Assembly (NCBI RefSeq): GCF_039521745.1
Contig: NZ_BAAACT010000204.1
Origin: Faecalicatena contorta
GTDB taxonomy: Bacteria > Bacillota > Clostridia > Lachnospirales > Lachnospiraceae
Direction: 5' to 3' (one strand)
DNA: 64,000 nucleotides
Below are positions 16,708 to 25,736 of this stretch, piece by piece. Position 1 is the stretch's first letter; every line of letters begins with the position of its first letter. A model generated the notes under the pieces. The model made no database searches, was not told where the DNA came from, and saw only the letters and a program-made list of their open reading frames with translations. Both the position numbers and the translations under genes were made by a program.

Positions 16708-17226
16708 CTAAGCACGGATCACATAGCCAGCCTTCCTCGGCTTCGCCTGCCCCTGTTCCGCCGCATATCCCAGAATACAATGCCCCACGCCAATATACCG
16801 TTCCGGATCCAGGCCCCAGCCTGCCAGAATCTCTCTGCCCTCTTTCCCGTCAAACACCTCTCTCGCACGGTGAATCCAGCAGGATCCGATTCCAAGTGAA
16901 GCCGCTGCATTCAGCAGATTCCCAATAACCAGACTGCCGTCCTCAACGCAGGTTCCCCTGGATCTGTCTGCCAGCACGACAATCACCGTAGGAGCCCCGT
17001 AAAAAGGATCGCTGTCCGTCCCCATAACCTCCGCATTCAAAGCAGAAAGCCTTCGGATCATCTCCGCATCCTGCACAACTACCATCACCGGAGACTGCAG
17101 TCCCATCCCGGTGGGCGCATACATCCCTGCCTGTAGGATCTGTTCCAGAATCTTCTCCGGAACCTGCTCTCCCGTATACTTACGAATACTCCTGCGTTCC
17201 TCCAGGCACCGCAATGTTTCATTCAT
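16708..17226 (-). CDS. nitroreductase family FMN oxidoreductase
   Basis: A 172-residue flavoenzyme of the NfsA/NfsB superfamily that uses NAD(P)H to reduce nitro compounds, quinones or related substrates. It opens with CLEERRSIRKYTGEQVPEK, the phosphate-binding R-R-S-x-R motif, followed by ILQAGMYAPTGMGLQ, LLNAAASLGIGSCWIH and the C-terminal IGVGHCILGYA. Length fits the small-subunit branch. AGGAG lies 8 bases upstream. It is convergent with the MATE gene. The natural substrate is unknown. Confidence 0.88.
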   Translation of the reverse strand: MNETLRCLEERRSIRKYTGEQVPEKILEQILQAGMYAPTGMGLQSPVMVVVQDAEMIRRLSALNAEVMGTDSDPFYGAPTVIVVLADRSRGTCVEDGSLVIGNLLNAAASLGIGSCWIHRAREVFDGKEGREILAGWGLDPERYIGVGHCILGYAAEQGQAKPRKAGYVIRA

Positions 17227-17333
17227 TCAAATCACTCCTTCATACACTCCTAAACATCACAAATGGTTCCATCCCCATTGTACCATTTATATTTCTGTAA
17301 TGAAACCCTATATGCCCGCATAGCGAGCTAGTC

Positions 17334-17368
17334 GTTACTATGCACGGCCATAGACCGTGAATAGTAAC
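17334..17368. repeat. palindrome in the nitroreductase upstream spacer
   Basis: GTTACTATGCACGG and CCGTGAATAGTAAC form a stem of 14 positions with one mismatch and a 7-nt loop. Outer CCGCATA/TATGCGG segments extend the symmetry. It could be a terminator for the downstream-facing remnant gene's neighbour or an operator; there is no T-run. Confidence 0.45.
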
Positions 17369-17463
17369 CCCTCATCTTAAGCACTCCTCATATGCGGCAG
17401 TTCTCCCGATAATTTGGGCTAGTTTAACAGACAGCTGCTTCTTTTACAATTTTCCAACGCGCT

Positions 17464-17805
17464 TTAGCAGTAAAAAGCCCGGATTGCCCTGCTCAAATAT
17501 TCCGCTGTTCCGTCTCCATAGGCCGTATCATAGTATTGGGCCATCCCCTTGTCCGTCTCATACATCTCTGCCAATTCCAACATCATAGCGCTCACATCGT
17601 CCATCTGATACAATTGTCTGGAGACAAAATCCAGCTCCCCTACAATCTGTTTTACTTCAAACGTGCTTACATCCTTTCCCTTTAATTCCGCAAGTTTTTT
17701 ATAAAGTGTTTTGCTTCTTTTCTGATAGGCATTAAAAACCTCTTCCGGCAGGTTATCTTTTACCGCGTCCATTGCTTTGTCTTTGCTGCCATACCATTCA
17801 ATCAT
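17464..17805 (-). pseudogene. TipAS-type effector domain remnant of a MerR regulator
   Basis: The 113-residue frame ends LAEMYETD-AQYYD-GTAEYLSRAIRAFYC, which closely resembles the drug-binding TipAS domain at the C-terminus of MerR/TipA-type regulators. The DNA-binding helix-turn-helix and coiled coil that should precede it are missing. Upstream the same frame runs about 23 codons into the end of the CmpB gene with no start codon and no recognisable homology. I read it as the 3' stump of a regulator lost by deletion. A free-standing TipAS protein is the alternative, since ATG 17805 has a weak AGGGG site. Confidence 0.55.
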
Positions 17806-17872
17806 CTTCTGATAATTCCCCTGCGCTTTTTCGGAGCCCGCTCTTTCCAGAAACGATGCTTTAAATATTTGA

Positions 17873-19180
17873 CTATTTCGTAATTTTCACATTTGGATAG
17901 ATTCTTTCCATCCTGCTGTCCGGAAAATGCTCATCCAGGAAGTCTCCGACTGCTGACTTCTCCGTTTTTCCGGTATTTCTCTCCGTGTACCTTCCCAGTG
18001 CCATACCCGAAAGCAGCATATTGACAATCATAAATACGATTATTACATTGCAGATCACCTTTCCGGCGCGCATGGGAATCTTTTCAATCCACCCCGAAAT
18101 CTTCGGGTAGATTCCCTTCATCCAGATAACGGCTGCGATCCCCCAGAAGAAACAGTACAGCAGATTAATCCGCCCGCCCAGATTGAATGCAAAGTCACTG
18201 TAATCCCAGAAAACGGTTCCAAATACCAACTCCGTAAATACACTGCAGATATACTCGTAGGCCCCGCCCAGGACAGTTCCAAACAGAAAGATGAAGCTGT
18301 CGCTTTTCTCTCTGTATTTATAAAGTATCAGTGTCAGAATCGCGCAGGCCAGCCCCCATACGATGCTGAAAGGCCCATACACCACACTGCTGCGGCTCAT
18401 CAGTTCCCCGCTCGTTATCAGGCAGAAGATGGTTTCCACAATGTCTCCCAGAAATGCGCCAATAAAGAACAGGGAAACCAGCTTGTAAAAGCTGCACCCC
18501 TCTGCGAACACTTCCGGCCTTTCCTTTTCCTCCGCCGTTGCCGCAGCAGGCTCAATATCCGGAAATGCTTTCAGCATACGGTTCTGAATCCGGCGTGTAA
18601 GTGCATTTTCCAGAAATTTTGAAGTCTTATGTAATTCTTCCGTGATCTGGCTGATCCGCTTGTTTTTCTTCAGCCCCAGAATTGCAATTGCTGAGCCGAT
18701 ACTGTCCACTGCAAGCAGGATCACCGCCGTCCAAACAAGAATCACTCCCGCCAGTTCCGGCACCAGAGATACAACCCGTAGCAGCAGCGGATTGATAAAC
18801 CGGAGAGTCAGAACTGCACAGATTCCCCAGAGTACGGAGCTTTCCAGGCACACATAACCTTCGATATGGAAACGCCGTTCTGAATAGTTCCACCATTTTT
18901 TATGAAAAATCTTTTCCATCAGCCGCCCGGTCATATATTCTATGAAGGAGGCCAGTATCAGTCCGCCCAAAAACAGAAAGAATACGTGGTTCTTCAATTC
19001 CGGCAGGAAAACGGCAAATGCGGCAGCACCGGCTCCGTATATAGGGCAAAGCGGGCCGTTCACAAATCCCCGGTTGATAAACTTATGTTTTTTAACTGCT
19101 GCAACGGCAACCTCGCCGCACCATCCCACAAAGGAATAGATAACGTACAGCCAGAGCAGTTCATATCCTGTGTATTCCAT
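17873..19180 (-). CDS. tandem CmpB-type putative ABC transporter permease
   Basis: A 435-residue membrane protein made of two copies of the ABC_trans_CmpB fold. The first copy has YSFVGWCGEVAVAAVKKHKFINRGFVNGPLCPIYG-type features (quoted in part: FVGWCGEV, GFVNGPLCPIYGAG). The second, from about residue 235, has FLGDIVETIF and SSVVYGPFSIVWG. Between them is a basic and charged cytoplasmic linker. A final helix and a hydrophilic tail follow. Single-domain members are common in clostridia; the duplicated form is rarer. Function is unproven and no ATPase is adjacent. GGGAG precedes ATG 19180. Confidence 0.75.
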   Translation of the reverse strand: MEYTGYELLWLYVIYSFVGWCGEVAVAAVKKHKFINRGFVNGPLCPIYGAGAAAFAVFLPELKNHVFFLFLGGLILASFIEYMTGRLMEKIFHKKWWNYSERRFHIEGYVCLESSVLWGICAVLTLRFINPLLLRVVSLVPELAGVILVWTAVILLAVDSIGSAIAILGLKKNKRISQITEELHKTSKFLENALTRRIQNRMLKAFPDIEPAAATAEEKERPEVFAEGCSFYKLVSLFFIGAFLGDIVETIFCLITSGELMSRSSVVYGPFSIVWGLACAILTLILYKYREKSDSFIFLFGTVLGGAYEYICSVFTELVFGTVFWDYSDFAFNLGGRINLLYCFFWGIAAVIWMKGIYPKISGWIEKIPMRAGKVICNVIIVFMIVNMLLSGMALGRYTERNTGKTEKSAVGDFLDEHFPDSRMERIYPNVKITK

Positions 19181-19274
19181 GATTTCTCCCATCTTTTTCA
19201 GTAAATATTTTCAGCCTGCGAGACACATTGTAGCACAAAGTCTTCTGAATTACAGTGGATTATAAAAAATTTAT

Positions 19275-19309
19275 CCCCAAAGAGTATGTACAGAGGGTAC
19301 TCTTTGGGG
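19275..19309 (-). terminator. terminator after the ABC-2 permease
   Basis: CCCCAAAGAGTA pairs perfectly with TACTCTTTGGGG. On the minus strand it is followed by ATAAATTTTTTA. It closes the sigma factor-ABC operon. Confidence 0.75.
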
Positions 19310-19342
19310 ATATCAATCATTTCAGGCGAAAGCACCTATAGT

Positions 19343-20590
19343 CTAACTTCTATGCCTGCAGTAAGAAACGACTGTCAGGATGGTAAACAGCACTGTATTC
19401 ACAGCGGCAGCTGCCACCATGACACAGGGCGTCCAGAACGCCTGGCTTCCCAGATATAAAAACCGGGTATCCAGCAGTGCATATAAAAAGCTGTTTCCCA
19501 TCCCGGTTCCTCCGGAAGGCAGGATCGCACAAATCCATTCTGCCAGGCTGCCACCCCAGAAATTGCTGAGAAATATGGGGAGGATACAAAAAATCAGCGC
19601 CGTTATGGCGGAGGCAAATACACTTTTTAGTCTGCTGGATAAAAACAGGGTAAAAAAGATTGTGGCAAGTAATGTCAGATACCCTATCCCAATAACAAGC
19701 ATCTGCAGCCGTCCTACCGTTATTTCAACAAAAGTAATTGCAGAAAATGCAAACTGGATATCCGTTTGTCTGGCTTCCCATCCGAATGCCGAATTGACTG
19801 TTACTGTGAAAATTGTCATGCAGACTGCATATATTATGGTCAGAATCGTAAAGCATGCGAGCAGTTTCACCGCTGCAAGACGCCGCCTTCCGTGCCGGGT
19901 ACAGCGCAGGATCTGGTCGGATTCTGTCTGGTACTCTACCGAAAATATGGGGGCCGTAATTACCACTCCAACTACAGCCATTAAAAACACCATAATCCCA
20001 AAATATTCTATGGCATTCGTGTCCGTGCCGGGATAATAGGCAAATGGTTTCTCTACCTTTTCATACATGGCTGTTGCTTTTTCCCTGGCCTGCGGGTGGT
20101 CCGGCTGCTCCATATTCATCAGATCCACCAGATGCCGGCTGCACTGCTCATAAAACTTTCCTGCCTCTTCTGCCGTCAGATCCATCGTCTCTGCCGCAAT
20201 TCCTGTTGTATCATCTGCGTACACTTCAGCCAGTTTACTGACAATAAACGAAACCGGCGCTATTTTTTTATTGTATTCTTCCACCGGCATTTTTTCATCA
20301 TAAACCCCATTTTCATACTGTCCGGCGCATTCCTGATATTGCGCCAGCGCTCGGACAATCATCTCCGGCGTAATGATTCCCGAATACTCCGCCTGCTCTG
20401 CCTTGACCAATTTTATGGCCTCCAGCCCTTTTACCTTTACCTTATTCCCGGCCTCATCCTGATACGTATATCTTACAAAGCTGATCGGAGCATACGCAAG
20501 AAGGGCAGTCAGCACAATGGCTCCCAATATCACGATCAGCACAGACCTCGTTTTCAGAATTCGCTTTAGTTCCATCAGATAAAGTCTCAT
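19343..20590 (-). CDS. ABC-2 type permease
   Basis: A 415-residue membrane protein beginning with a cytoplasmic ELKRILKTRSVLI stretch and one helix, then a long extracytoplasmic region (residues about 40-190, including YADDTTGIAAE), then five further helices. This is the usual layout of NatB-like ABC-2 permeases. Its start lies one base after the stop of the ATPase gene, so the two are translationally coupled. It is the last gene of the sigma-membrane protein-ATPase-permease operon. The transported substrate is unknown. Confidence 0.85.
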   Translation of the reverse strand: MRLYLMELKRILKTRSVLIVILGAIVLTALLAYAPISFVRYTYQDEAGNKVKVKGLEAIKLVKAEQAEYSGIITPEMIVRALAQYQECAGQYENGVYDEKMPVEEYNKKIAPVSFIVSKLAEVYADDTTGIAAETMDLTAEEAGKFYEQCSRHLVDLMNMEQPDHPQAREKATAMYEKVEKPFAYYPGTDTNAIEYFGIMVFLMAVVGVVITAPIFSVEYQTESDQILRCTRHGRRRLAAVKLLACFTILTIIYAVCMTIFTVTVNSAFGWEARQTDIQFAFSAITFVEITVGRLQMLVIGIGYLTLLATIFFTLFLSSRLKSVFASAITALIFCILPIFLSNFWGGSLAEWICAILPSGGTGMGNSFLYALLDTRFLYLGSQAFWTPCVMVAAAAVNTVLFTILTVVSYCRHRS

Positions 20591-20591
20591 A

Positions 20592-21479
20592 TCAGCATTC
20601 CTCCTTTCCCGATTCCTCCTGCGGGAAAAGCCACAGATACAAATCTTCCAGTCTCGGACGGGCCTTCACTGACTCCGGGAAAACCGGCTTTTCAGACAGA
20701 TAACGGACGGAAACCGAATCGCTGTTATCATTGCGCAGGTTTACGATTCTGGCCTTCTGCTCTGCACGGTGCACATCATAGGGCGGGATCTGTGCATTCC
20801 AGACCTTTCCTTCCATCATCCCCACCAGCTCTTCCGTGGTGCCTGTTGCCACAATATGCCCTCCTTTCATTACCGCATTCTGGAAGGCGATATATTCCAC
20901 ATCCGGTACGATATGTGTAGAGATCAGCACGATCCTGTTCTGAGCAAATTCAGAGAGCAGATTGCGGAAACGCACTCTCTCCCCCGGATCCAGGCCGCTT
21001 GTGGGTTCATCCAGTATGAGAATTTCCGGTTCATTTAAAAGAGCCTGGGCAATGCCCACCCTCCGCTTCATTCCTCCGGACAGCTTTACGATCTTTTTAT
21101 TTTGTACATCTTCCAGCGTAAGCGTTTCCATCAGTTCTGCGATCTTCCGTCTTGTCTCCTTACGTGTCAGCCCTTTTAGCACTGCGACATATTCCAGATA
21201 ATCTTTTACGGTAAATTCCGGGTAAAAACCAAATTCCTGGGGCAGATAGCCAAAAATATTCCGGTAGGCTTCCCCCAGCGCGCCAATTTCAATATCGTCA
21301 TACTTCACACAGCCGGATGTAGGCCTCATGATCCCCGCGATCATTCTCATCAGCGTCGTCTTACCTGCCCCGTTTGCGCCAAGCAGCCCCCAGATCCCCG
21401 GAGTAATTGTCAGACTGACATCCTCTACGGCTGTCTTATCCTTATATTTTTTTGTAAGGTTTTCTATTTTCAGTTCCAT
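20592..21479 (-). CDS. ABC transporter ATP-binding protein
   Basis: A 295-residue ATPase with Walker A GANGAGKTTL, Q-loop YLPQEFGFYPEF, signature LSGGMKRRVGIAQALL, Walker B ILILDEPTSGLDP and switch His in LISTHIV. It has a C-terminal extension of about 90 residues that probably contacts the permease. AAAGGAG is 7 bases upstream of ATG 21479; the five codons upstream are not needed. It follows the operon's membrane protein after 45 bases. Confidence 0.9.
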   Translation of the reverse strand: MELKIENLTKKYKDKTAVEDVSLTITPGIWGLLGANGAGKTTLMRMIAGIMRPTSGCVKYDDIEIGALGEAYRNIFGYLPQEFGFYPEFTVKDYLEYVAVLKGLTRKETRRKIAELMETLTLEDVQNKKIVKLSGGMKRRVGIAQALLNEPEILILDEPTSGLDPGERVRFRNLLSEFAQNRIVLISTHIVPDVEYIAFQNAVMKGGHIVATGTTEELVGMMEGKVWNAQIPPYDVHRAEQKARIVNLRNDNSDSVSVRYLSEKPVFPESVKARPRLEDLYLWLFPQEESGKEEC

Positions 21480-21524
21480 TTCTGCTCCTTTCATTTCCGT
21501 TGCCTACTTTGCTGCTCAATGGAT

Positions 21525-22316
21525 TCAACAGGATGCCGGTCCATCCGCAAAGCTGTTCGTCTTCCAGATCCGCCTGAGCTGATATGCACAGACTGCAAGG
21601 CAGAATATACATGCCGTCCACCCCACAGCCGCCGGCAGATCCGCCAGACTCCCGGTCCCGGTCCGGTCCATTATAAAAATGAGGGCAAGAATGCATACTA
21701 CCGCCGCGTTGCAGCTCTTTACATAAGACTGAATCCTGATATGCCCTAGCAGACCGATGCAGAGACCGCTCACAGCCAGAAATGGCAGCAGACTCGAAAA
21801 AACAATCTCCCGGAAATGGTATACATTTCCTGCTGCCGTCAGGCCCATCATTCCTCCGATCAGTACAACAGCCCCCGCTTCCGTAATCAGCAGCCTGGCC
21901 GCCATCAGCCGTCCTGCGGAGAACAGCGAGGCACTCTCGATCTCTGACATCCGGTAACGGATACTTCTTCCCATCATCGGAACCGCCATCCACGCCAGCA
22001 TCACAGCCATCGCAAACAGAAGATAGGGCAGATGCCTGGAGGCCGCTTCCATATTCCCTAAAATAGTATGAAGAGCACAAAACATTCCAACCAGCGCCAG
22101 CAACTGTAAACACCATATTCTCCAGCCGATAAATCTGACCTGGCGCAGAACCAGTTCGCCAAATCCGATCCTTCTGGTCCTGGACAGGCTGTTCTGCCTG
22201 CTTGTATAAAAAGTTTTCACCATACCGGTTGTTTTTTCCAAATGATTTTCACAAATCTCCGGTTGTTTTTCCCGGAACTCTTTTCTAAGCTCCGTAATAA
22301 ATGCATCATTTTTCAT
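21525..22316 (-). CDS. membrane protein, putative partner (anti-sigma-like) of the ECF sigma factor
   Basis: About 263 residues. A hydrophilic N-terminal portion of some 75 residues (KNDAFITELRKEFREKQPE...) is followed by six hydrophobic helices. I do not recognise a named family. Its start overlaps the end of the sigma factor gene by about 11 bases, and a GGTGAT ribosome site lies inside the sigma gene. A cytoplasmic N-terminus plus a membrane anchor, encoded straight after an ECF sigma factor, is the usual layout for an anti-sigma factor. It could instead be a second ABC permease subunit. Confidence 0.6.
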   Translation of the reverse strand: MKNDAFITELRKEFREKQPEICENHLEKTTGMVKTFYTSRQNSLSRTRRIGFGELVLRQVRFIGWRIWCLQLLALVGMFCALHTILGNMEAASRHLPYLLFAMAVMLAWMAVPMMGRSIRYRMSEIESASLFSAGRLMAARLLITEAGAVVLIGGMMGLTAAGNVYHFREIVFSSLLPFLAVSGLCIGLLGHIRIQSYVKSCNAAVVCILALIFIMDRTGTGSLADLPAAVGWTACIFCLAVCAYQLRRIWKTNSFADGPASC

Positions 22317-22887
22317 CTCCATCACCCCGCCATTCCTGCATATTTTGCAATGTTCCCTCTTTGTCCTGCCCTGCAGCAGCCATCTTTTTCAGCCTTTTCA
22401 GTGCATAAAGAAGCTTTGACTGTACCGTTCTGACTGGCAGCCCGGTAATCTCCGCAATTTCCCGCAGTTTCATTTCCTGTCCATAACGCAGAAAGACCAG
22501 TTCAGACATTTCTTCCGGAAGCTGCCTGACAAACCTCAAAAAGTCCGTATCGTCTTCCGTCTCCTGGAAGGAGGCATCCACCAAAGGCACTGCTTCCAAC
22601 ACTTCGGCCTCCACGGGCACCTCACATTTCCTGCGGCTCATATCAATGCATGTATTCGCAGCAATCCGATAGAGAAATGCACGGAATCTGCCCCGGTGGG
22701 CATACCTGTCCATATAGCGGACAGCCTTCAGAAATGTCTCCTGCACCGCATCCTCTGCATTTGCCTGGTTAGAGGTATGCCAGCAGCAATACCGGTATAT
22801 TTCCGGATAATACATACCGACCAGCTCATCCAGCCCCTCCATATTCCCCTGTTCTATTTGTTTAAAAATTTCATTTTCGCGCGTCAA
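22306..22887 (-). CDS. ECF-type RNA polymerase sigma factor
   Basis: 193 residues. Region 2 includes DAVQETFLKAVRYMDRY and FRAFLYRIAANTCIDMSRR. Region 4 includes LVFLRYGQEMKLREIAEITGLPVRTVQSKLLYALKRLKK, the sigma-70 helix-turn-helix (quoted here as separate segments: KLREIAEITGLPVRTVQS). The start is TTG 22887 preceded by GAGGAGG. It heads an operon with a membrane protein and an ABC transporter, so it probably autoregulates and answers an envelope signal. Its DNA target was not identified. Confidence 0.9.
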   Translation of the reverse strand: MTRENEIFKQIEQGNMEGLDELVGMYYPEIYRYCCWHTSNQANAEDAVQETFLKAVRYMDRYAHRGRFRAFLYRIAANTCIDMSRRKCEVPVEAEVLEAVPLVDASFQETEDDTDFLRFVRQLPEEMSELVFLRYGQEMKLREIAEITGLPVRTVQSKLLYALKRLKKMAAAGQDKEGTLQNMQEWRGDGDEK

Positions 22888-23118
22888 TTTTTCCTCCTCA
22901 GGGCGTCCCCTACTAATAATAACGGATGGGATTCCTGAAATGATTTAAATTTTCTAAATTAAAATAAATATTTTTTAAGAGACAGCCAAATCGTAGCTTC
23001 TGCCGCCTAAGCCGAGTATACATTCCGCTTTACCGCCGCCTGTAATCTTTCATATCCTCCCATATCTCCAGCGGTCTGTCAACTTGGTGTATCAGACAGA
23101 CAAAAAAGCAGACAAAAA
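22888..23118. other. promoter region of the ECF sigma operon
   Basis: The spacer is A+T-rich near 22930-22980. I see no unequivocal promoter; a GGAATC/CGTT pair is present, but its spacing is too short for a normal ECF promoter. Confidence 0.3.
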
Positions 23119-23167
23119 GAAGGCATATCCCTGGTTAAACATGATAGCCGGGGTATGCCTTTTTTTA
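23119..23167 (-). terminator. recQ terminator
   Basis: AAGGCATATCCCTGG and CCGGGGTATGCCTT form a strong stem flanked by T-runs on one strand and A-runs on the other. It can therefore terminate in both directions. It lies 35 bases past the recQ stop. Confidence 0.8.
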
Positions 23168-23201
23168 TCTGTTACTTTCTTTATTTTTCAATTTCCTGCA
23201 G

Positions 23202-25322
23202 TTAAAGAATCATTCCCATCTTCTTCAGCCTGCTGCGTATTCCGCCCTCTGAGCGGTGATGCACTTCACTGATCTCCTTAATCTTCATACCGGATTGGTA
23301 CTCTTCCTTCAGCCGCTCTTCCTCTTCTTCGGTCCATGCCGCGTACGCCTGCACAACGCCCTGTGAGACCAGGCTGTCCCGGTATGCCTCAAATCCGTCT
23401 TTGATGGTTACTTTCTTTTTACCCGTCTTTTCGTCCAGTTCCTCTTCCGGCTCTGTCTTTGGCTCTACTTCCTCCGCCCGGATCCCTTTTTCTTCCATAT
23501 ATGCCTTAACCATGGCCATAAATTCTTCGCCGTACTTTTCATATTTATTTGTTCCGACCCCGTTAATCTCAAGCATGGCCGCCTTATTAGAAGGAAGATA
23601 AGTACTCATCTCTTTCAGCGTCCTGTCCGAGAAAATGATATACGGCGGCACATGGTTCTCCTGCGCCATCTCATACCGTTTCTGACGAAGTCGTTCAAAC
23701 AGATCCGGATATTTCACATCAACCACTTTCTGCTTCTTTTCCGCCTTCTGCTTTGCAGGTGCTTTTTCCACTTCTTTGGGAAGTTTGAGGATCACCGGTT
23801 CCGGAGTCTCCTCCCAGACCAGATTCCTTCCCATTTCTGTCATTTTCAAAACCGGGTATTCATTCGTGGTCAGGAACAGATAGCCCTTCACCAGCAGGTC
23901 ATTCATAATTTGCCGGATGCGGATCAGCGTAACTTTTTTCAGCGTGCCGTAATAAGGATTTCTGTCTAGCCTGAACTGGCGTACTTTTGCATTTTCAGAT
24001 CCATGAACCGCATCGATAATCGCGTTGATGCCATACCGTTCTCCGCTTGTCCTGACCAGGTTGATCAGACTGACTGCCTCCTGCGTCACATCAATATCCT
24101 GAAATTCCATCAGGCAGTTCTCACAATTTCCGCAATAATTACCGCCGTATTCTCCAAAATAGCGCAGAATATAATCGCGCAGACACTCATTTGTAAAACA
24201 GTAAAAGGTCATTTTCCTGAGCCGCTCATTGTCCCGCTCCCGTATCAGTTCCCGCTCTTCATAATCCAGATCTTCGTTCTCTGTCTGCCTGCCGATCAAA
24301 AATTCATTGATCTTCACATCCTGCCCGGAATACAGAAGTATGCACTCCGACGGCTCCCCGTCACGCCCGGCACGTCCGGCCTCCTGATAGTAGCTTTCTA
24401 TATCTTTGGGCATATTGTAATGGATGACAAACCGCACATTGGACTTGTCAATCCCCATACCAAACGCATTCGTCGCCACCATGATCGGTTTAATATCATA
24501 GATAAAATCTTCCTGATTTTGTTTTCTCGCGGAATCCGACAGGCCTGCGTGGTACTTTGCCGTCATGTAGCCTTCCCGAAGCAGGGCCTCATGGACCTCT
24601 TCCACATTTTTTCTGGTGTTGCAGTAGATTATCCCACTCTTATCCCCATTCTTCTGAAGATATGCCAGCAGCTCCGCCATCTTATTCTTAGGCTTTTTCA
24701 CCGCAAAATAGAGGTTCTTTCTGTCATACCCCGTAACCATGACCGTCGGTTCCTGCAGTCCCAGAATACAGACAATATCCTCCTTAACTACCTTGGTGGC
24801 AGTTGCCGTATAGGCCGCAATAACCGGTCTTTTCGGCAGCATATTGATGAAATCCACGATCTTGAGATAGCTGGGCCTGAAGTCCTGCCCCCATTGGGAT
24901 ATACAGTGCGCCTCATCCACAGCCACCATGGAAATATTTACACAGCTGACCAGCGATAAAAAGGACTCCGTCAGCAATCGCTCCGGCGCCACATAGATGA
25001 TCTTGTACCTGCCGTTTCTGGCATTCTCCATCGCTTTTCTGTATTGAACCTCCGTCAGGGAACTATTAATAAATGCGGCGTGTATCCCAAGCTGGTTCAG
25101 CGCCGTCACCTGATCCTTCATAAGAGAGATCAGAGGGGATATGATGAGGGAAATCCCCTCAAACAATAACGCCGGGACCTGGTAACAGATCGACTTGCCG
25201 GCCCCGGTCGGCATGATCCCAAGGACGTCTCTTCCCTGCAGCGTACTTTCAACCAGTTCCTCCTGTCCGTCCCGAAATGAATCGTATCCGAACACTTCTT
25301 TCAAAACTTTATATTTATCCAT
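23202..25322 (-). CDS. recQ: ATP-dependent DNA helicase RecQ
   Basis: 3'-5' helicase acting in recombination and stalled-fork repair. The 706-residue protein shows Walker A GAGKSICYQ, the DEAH box VDEAHCISQWG, motif VI QEAGRAGRDG, and the zinc-binding Cys cluster (CLRDYILRYFGE, CGNCENC). A winged-helix RQC part and an HRDC domain follow (about residues 510-590: FERLRQKRYEMAQEN, LEINGVGTNKYEKYG). About 110 residues of extra C-terminus end in an AWTEEEEERLKEEY helix-turn-helix-like segment. That tail is common in clostridial RecQ but absent from E. coli RecQ. Confidence 0.92.
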   Translation of the reverse strand: MDKYKVLKEVFGYDSFRDGQEELVESTLQGRDVLGIMPTGAGKSICYQVPALLFEGISLIISPLISLMKDQVTALNQLGIHAAFINSSLTEVQYRKAMENARNGRYKIIYVAPERLLTESFLSLVSCVNISMVAVDEAHCISQWGQDFRPSYLKIVDFINMLPKRPVIAAYTATATKVVKEDIVCILGLQEPTVMVTGYDRKNLYFAVKKPKNKMAELLAYLQKNGDKSGIIYCNTRKNVEEVHEALLREGYMTAKYHAGLSDSARKQNQEDFIYDIKPIMVATNAFGMGIDKSNVRFVIHYNMPKDIESYYQEAGRAGRDGEPSECILLYSGQDVKINEFLIGRQTENEDLDYEERELIRERDNERLRKMTFYCFTNECLRDYILRYFGEYGGNYCGNCENCLMEFQDIDVTQEAVSLINLVRTSGERYGINAIIDAVHGSENAKVRQFRLDRNPYYGTLKKVTLIRIRQIMNDLLVKGYLFLTTNEYPVLKMTEMGRNLVWEETPEPVILKLPKEVEKAPAKQKAEKKQKVVDVKYPDLFERLRQKRYEMAQENHVPPYIIFSDRTLKEMSTYLPSNKAAMLEINGVGTNKYEKYGEEFMAMVKAYMEEKGIRAEEVEPKTEPEEELDEKTGKKKVTIKDGFEAYRDSLVSQGVVQAYAAWTEEEEERLKEEYQSGMKIKEISEVHHRSEGGIRSRLKKMGMIL

Positions 25323-25370
25323 TCATTTCCTCTTCCTGTAAATTGATGCCATTGGCTATTACATAATCTG

Positions 25371-25736
25371 TCAGATGTTCCTTCTGTCGAATTCTTCCCG
25401 CAGCCATAAAGCATCGTCCATTGTATTCTTCCAGCCGTCCCGTTTTAAATCAACCCGCCAGCCGTCTTCTGTCCAGCGTACCTCCACGCCCTCGTTTTGC
25501 AGCATTTGCTTCTGTAAATCCGGCGTGGCAAATGCCGCGGCTCCGCTTAATATCCCCTTCGCGTTCACCACACGATGGGCCGGCGCATCCTCCCCCGCAA
25601 GCCCGCGGCTCAAGGCATACCCAACCTGCCTGGCATGCTTCGGTTTTCCGCACAGCAGTGCGATCTGCCCATAAGTAGAAACTTTTCCTTCCGGAATGAT
25701 TGAGCATACCAAAGCCGTTCTTTTATAAAAATCCAT
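25371..25736 (-). CDS. alkyltransferase-like protein (MGMT fold without the acceptor Cys)
   Basis: 121 residues. It matches the DNA-binding domain of O6-alkylguanine-DNA alkyltransferases: VCSIIPEGKVSTYGQIALLCG, then ARQVGYALS and PAHRVVNAKG. The active-site motif PCHRV reads PAHRV here, so the methyl-accepting cysteine is replaced by Ala. Proteins of this ATL class bind O6-alkylguanine and hand the lesion to nucleotide excision repair instead of repairing it directly. It lies 48 bases upstream of recQ on the same strand, so they may be co-expressed as repair functions. Confidence 0.88.
   Translation of the reverse strand: MDFYKRTALVCSIIPEGKVSTYGQIALLCGKPKHARQVGYALSRGLAGEDAPAHRVVNAKGILSGAAAFATPDLQKQMLQNEGVEVRWTEDGWRVDLKRDGWKNTMDDALWLREEFDRRNI

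Noticed and set aside
22909..22935. ECF promoter upstream of the sigma gene (GGAATC and CGTT)
   Set aside because: The two elements are only about six bases apart, far below the usual 15-17.
24003..24959. 318-codon plus-strand frame opposite recQ
   Set aside because: Antisense shadow without ribosome site or recognisable domain.
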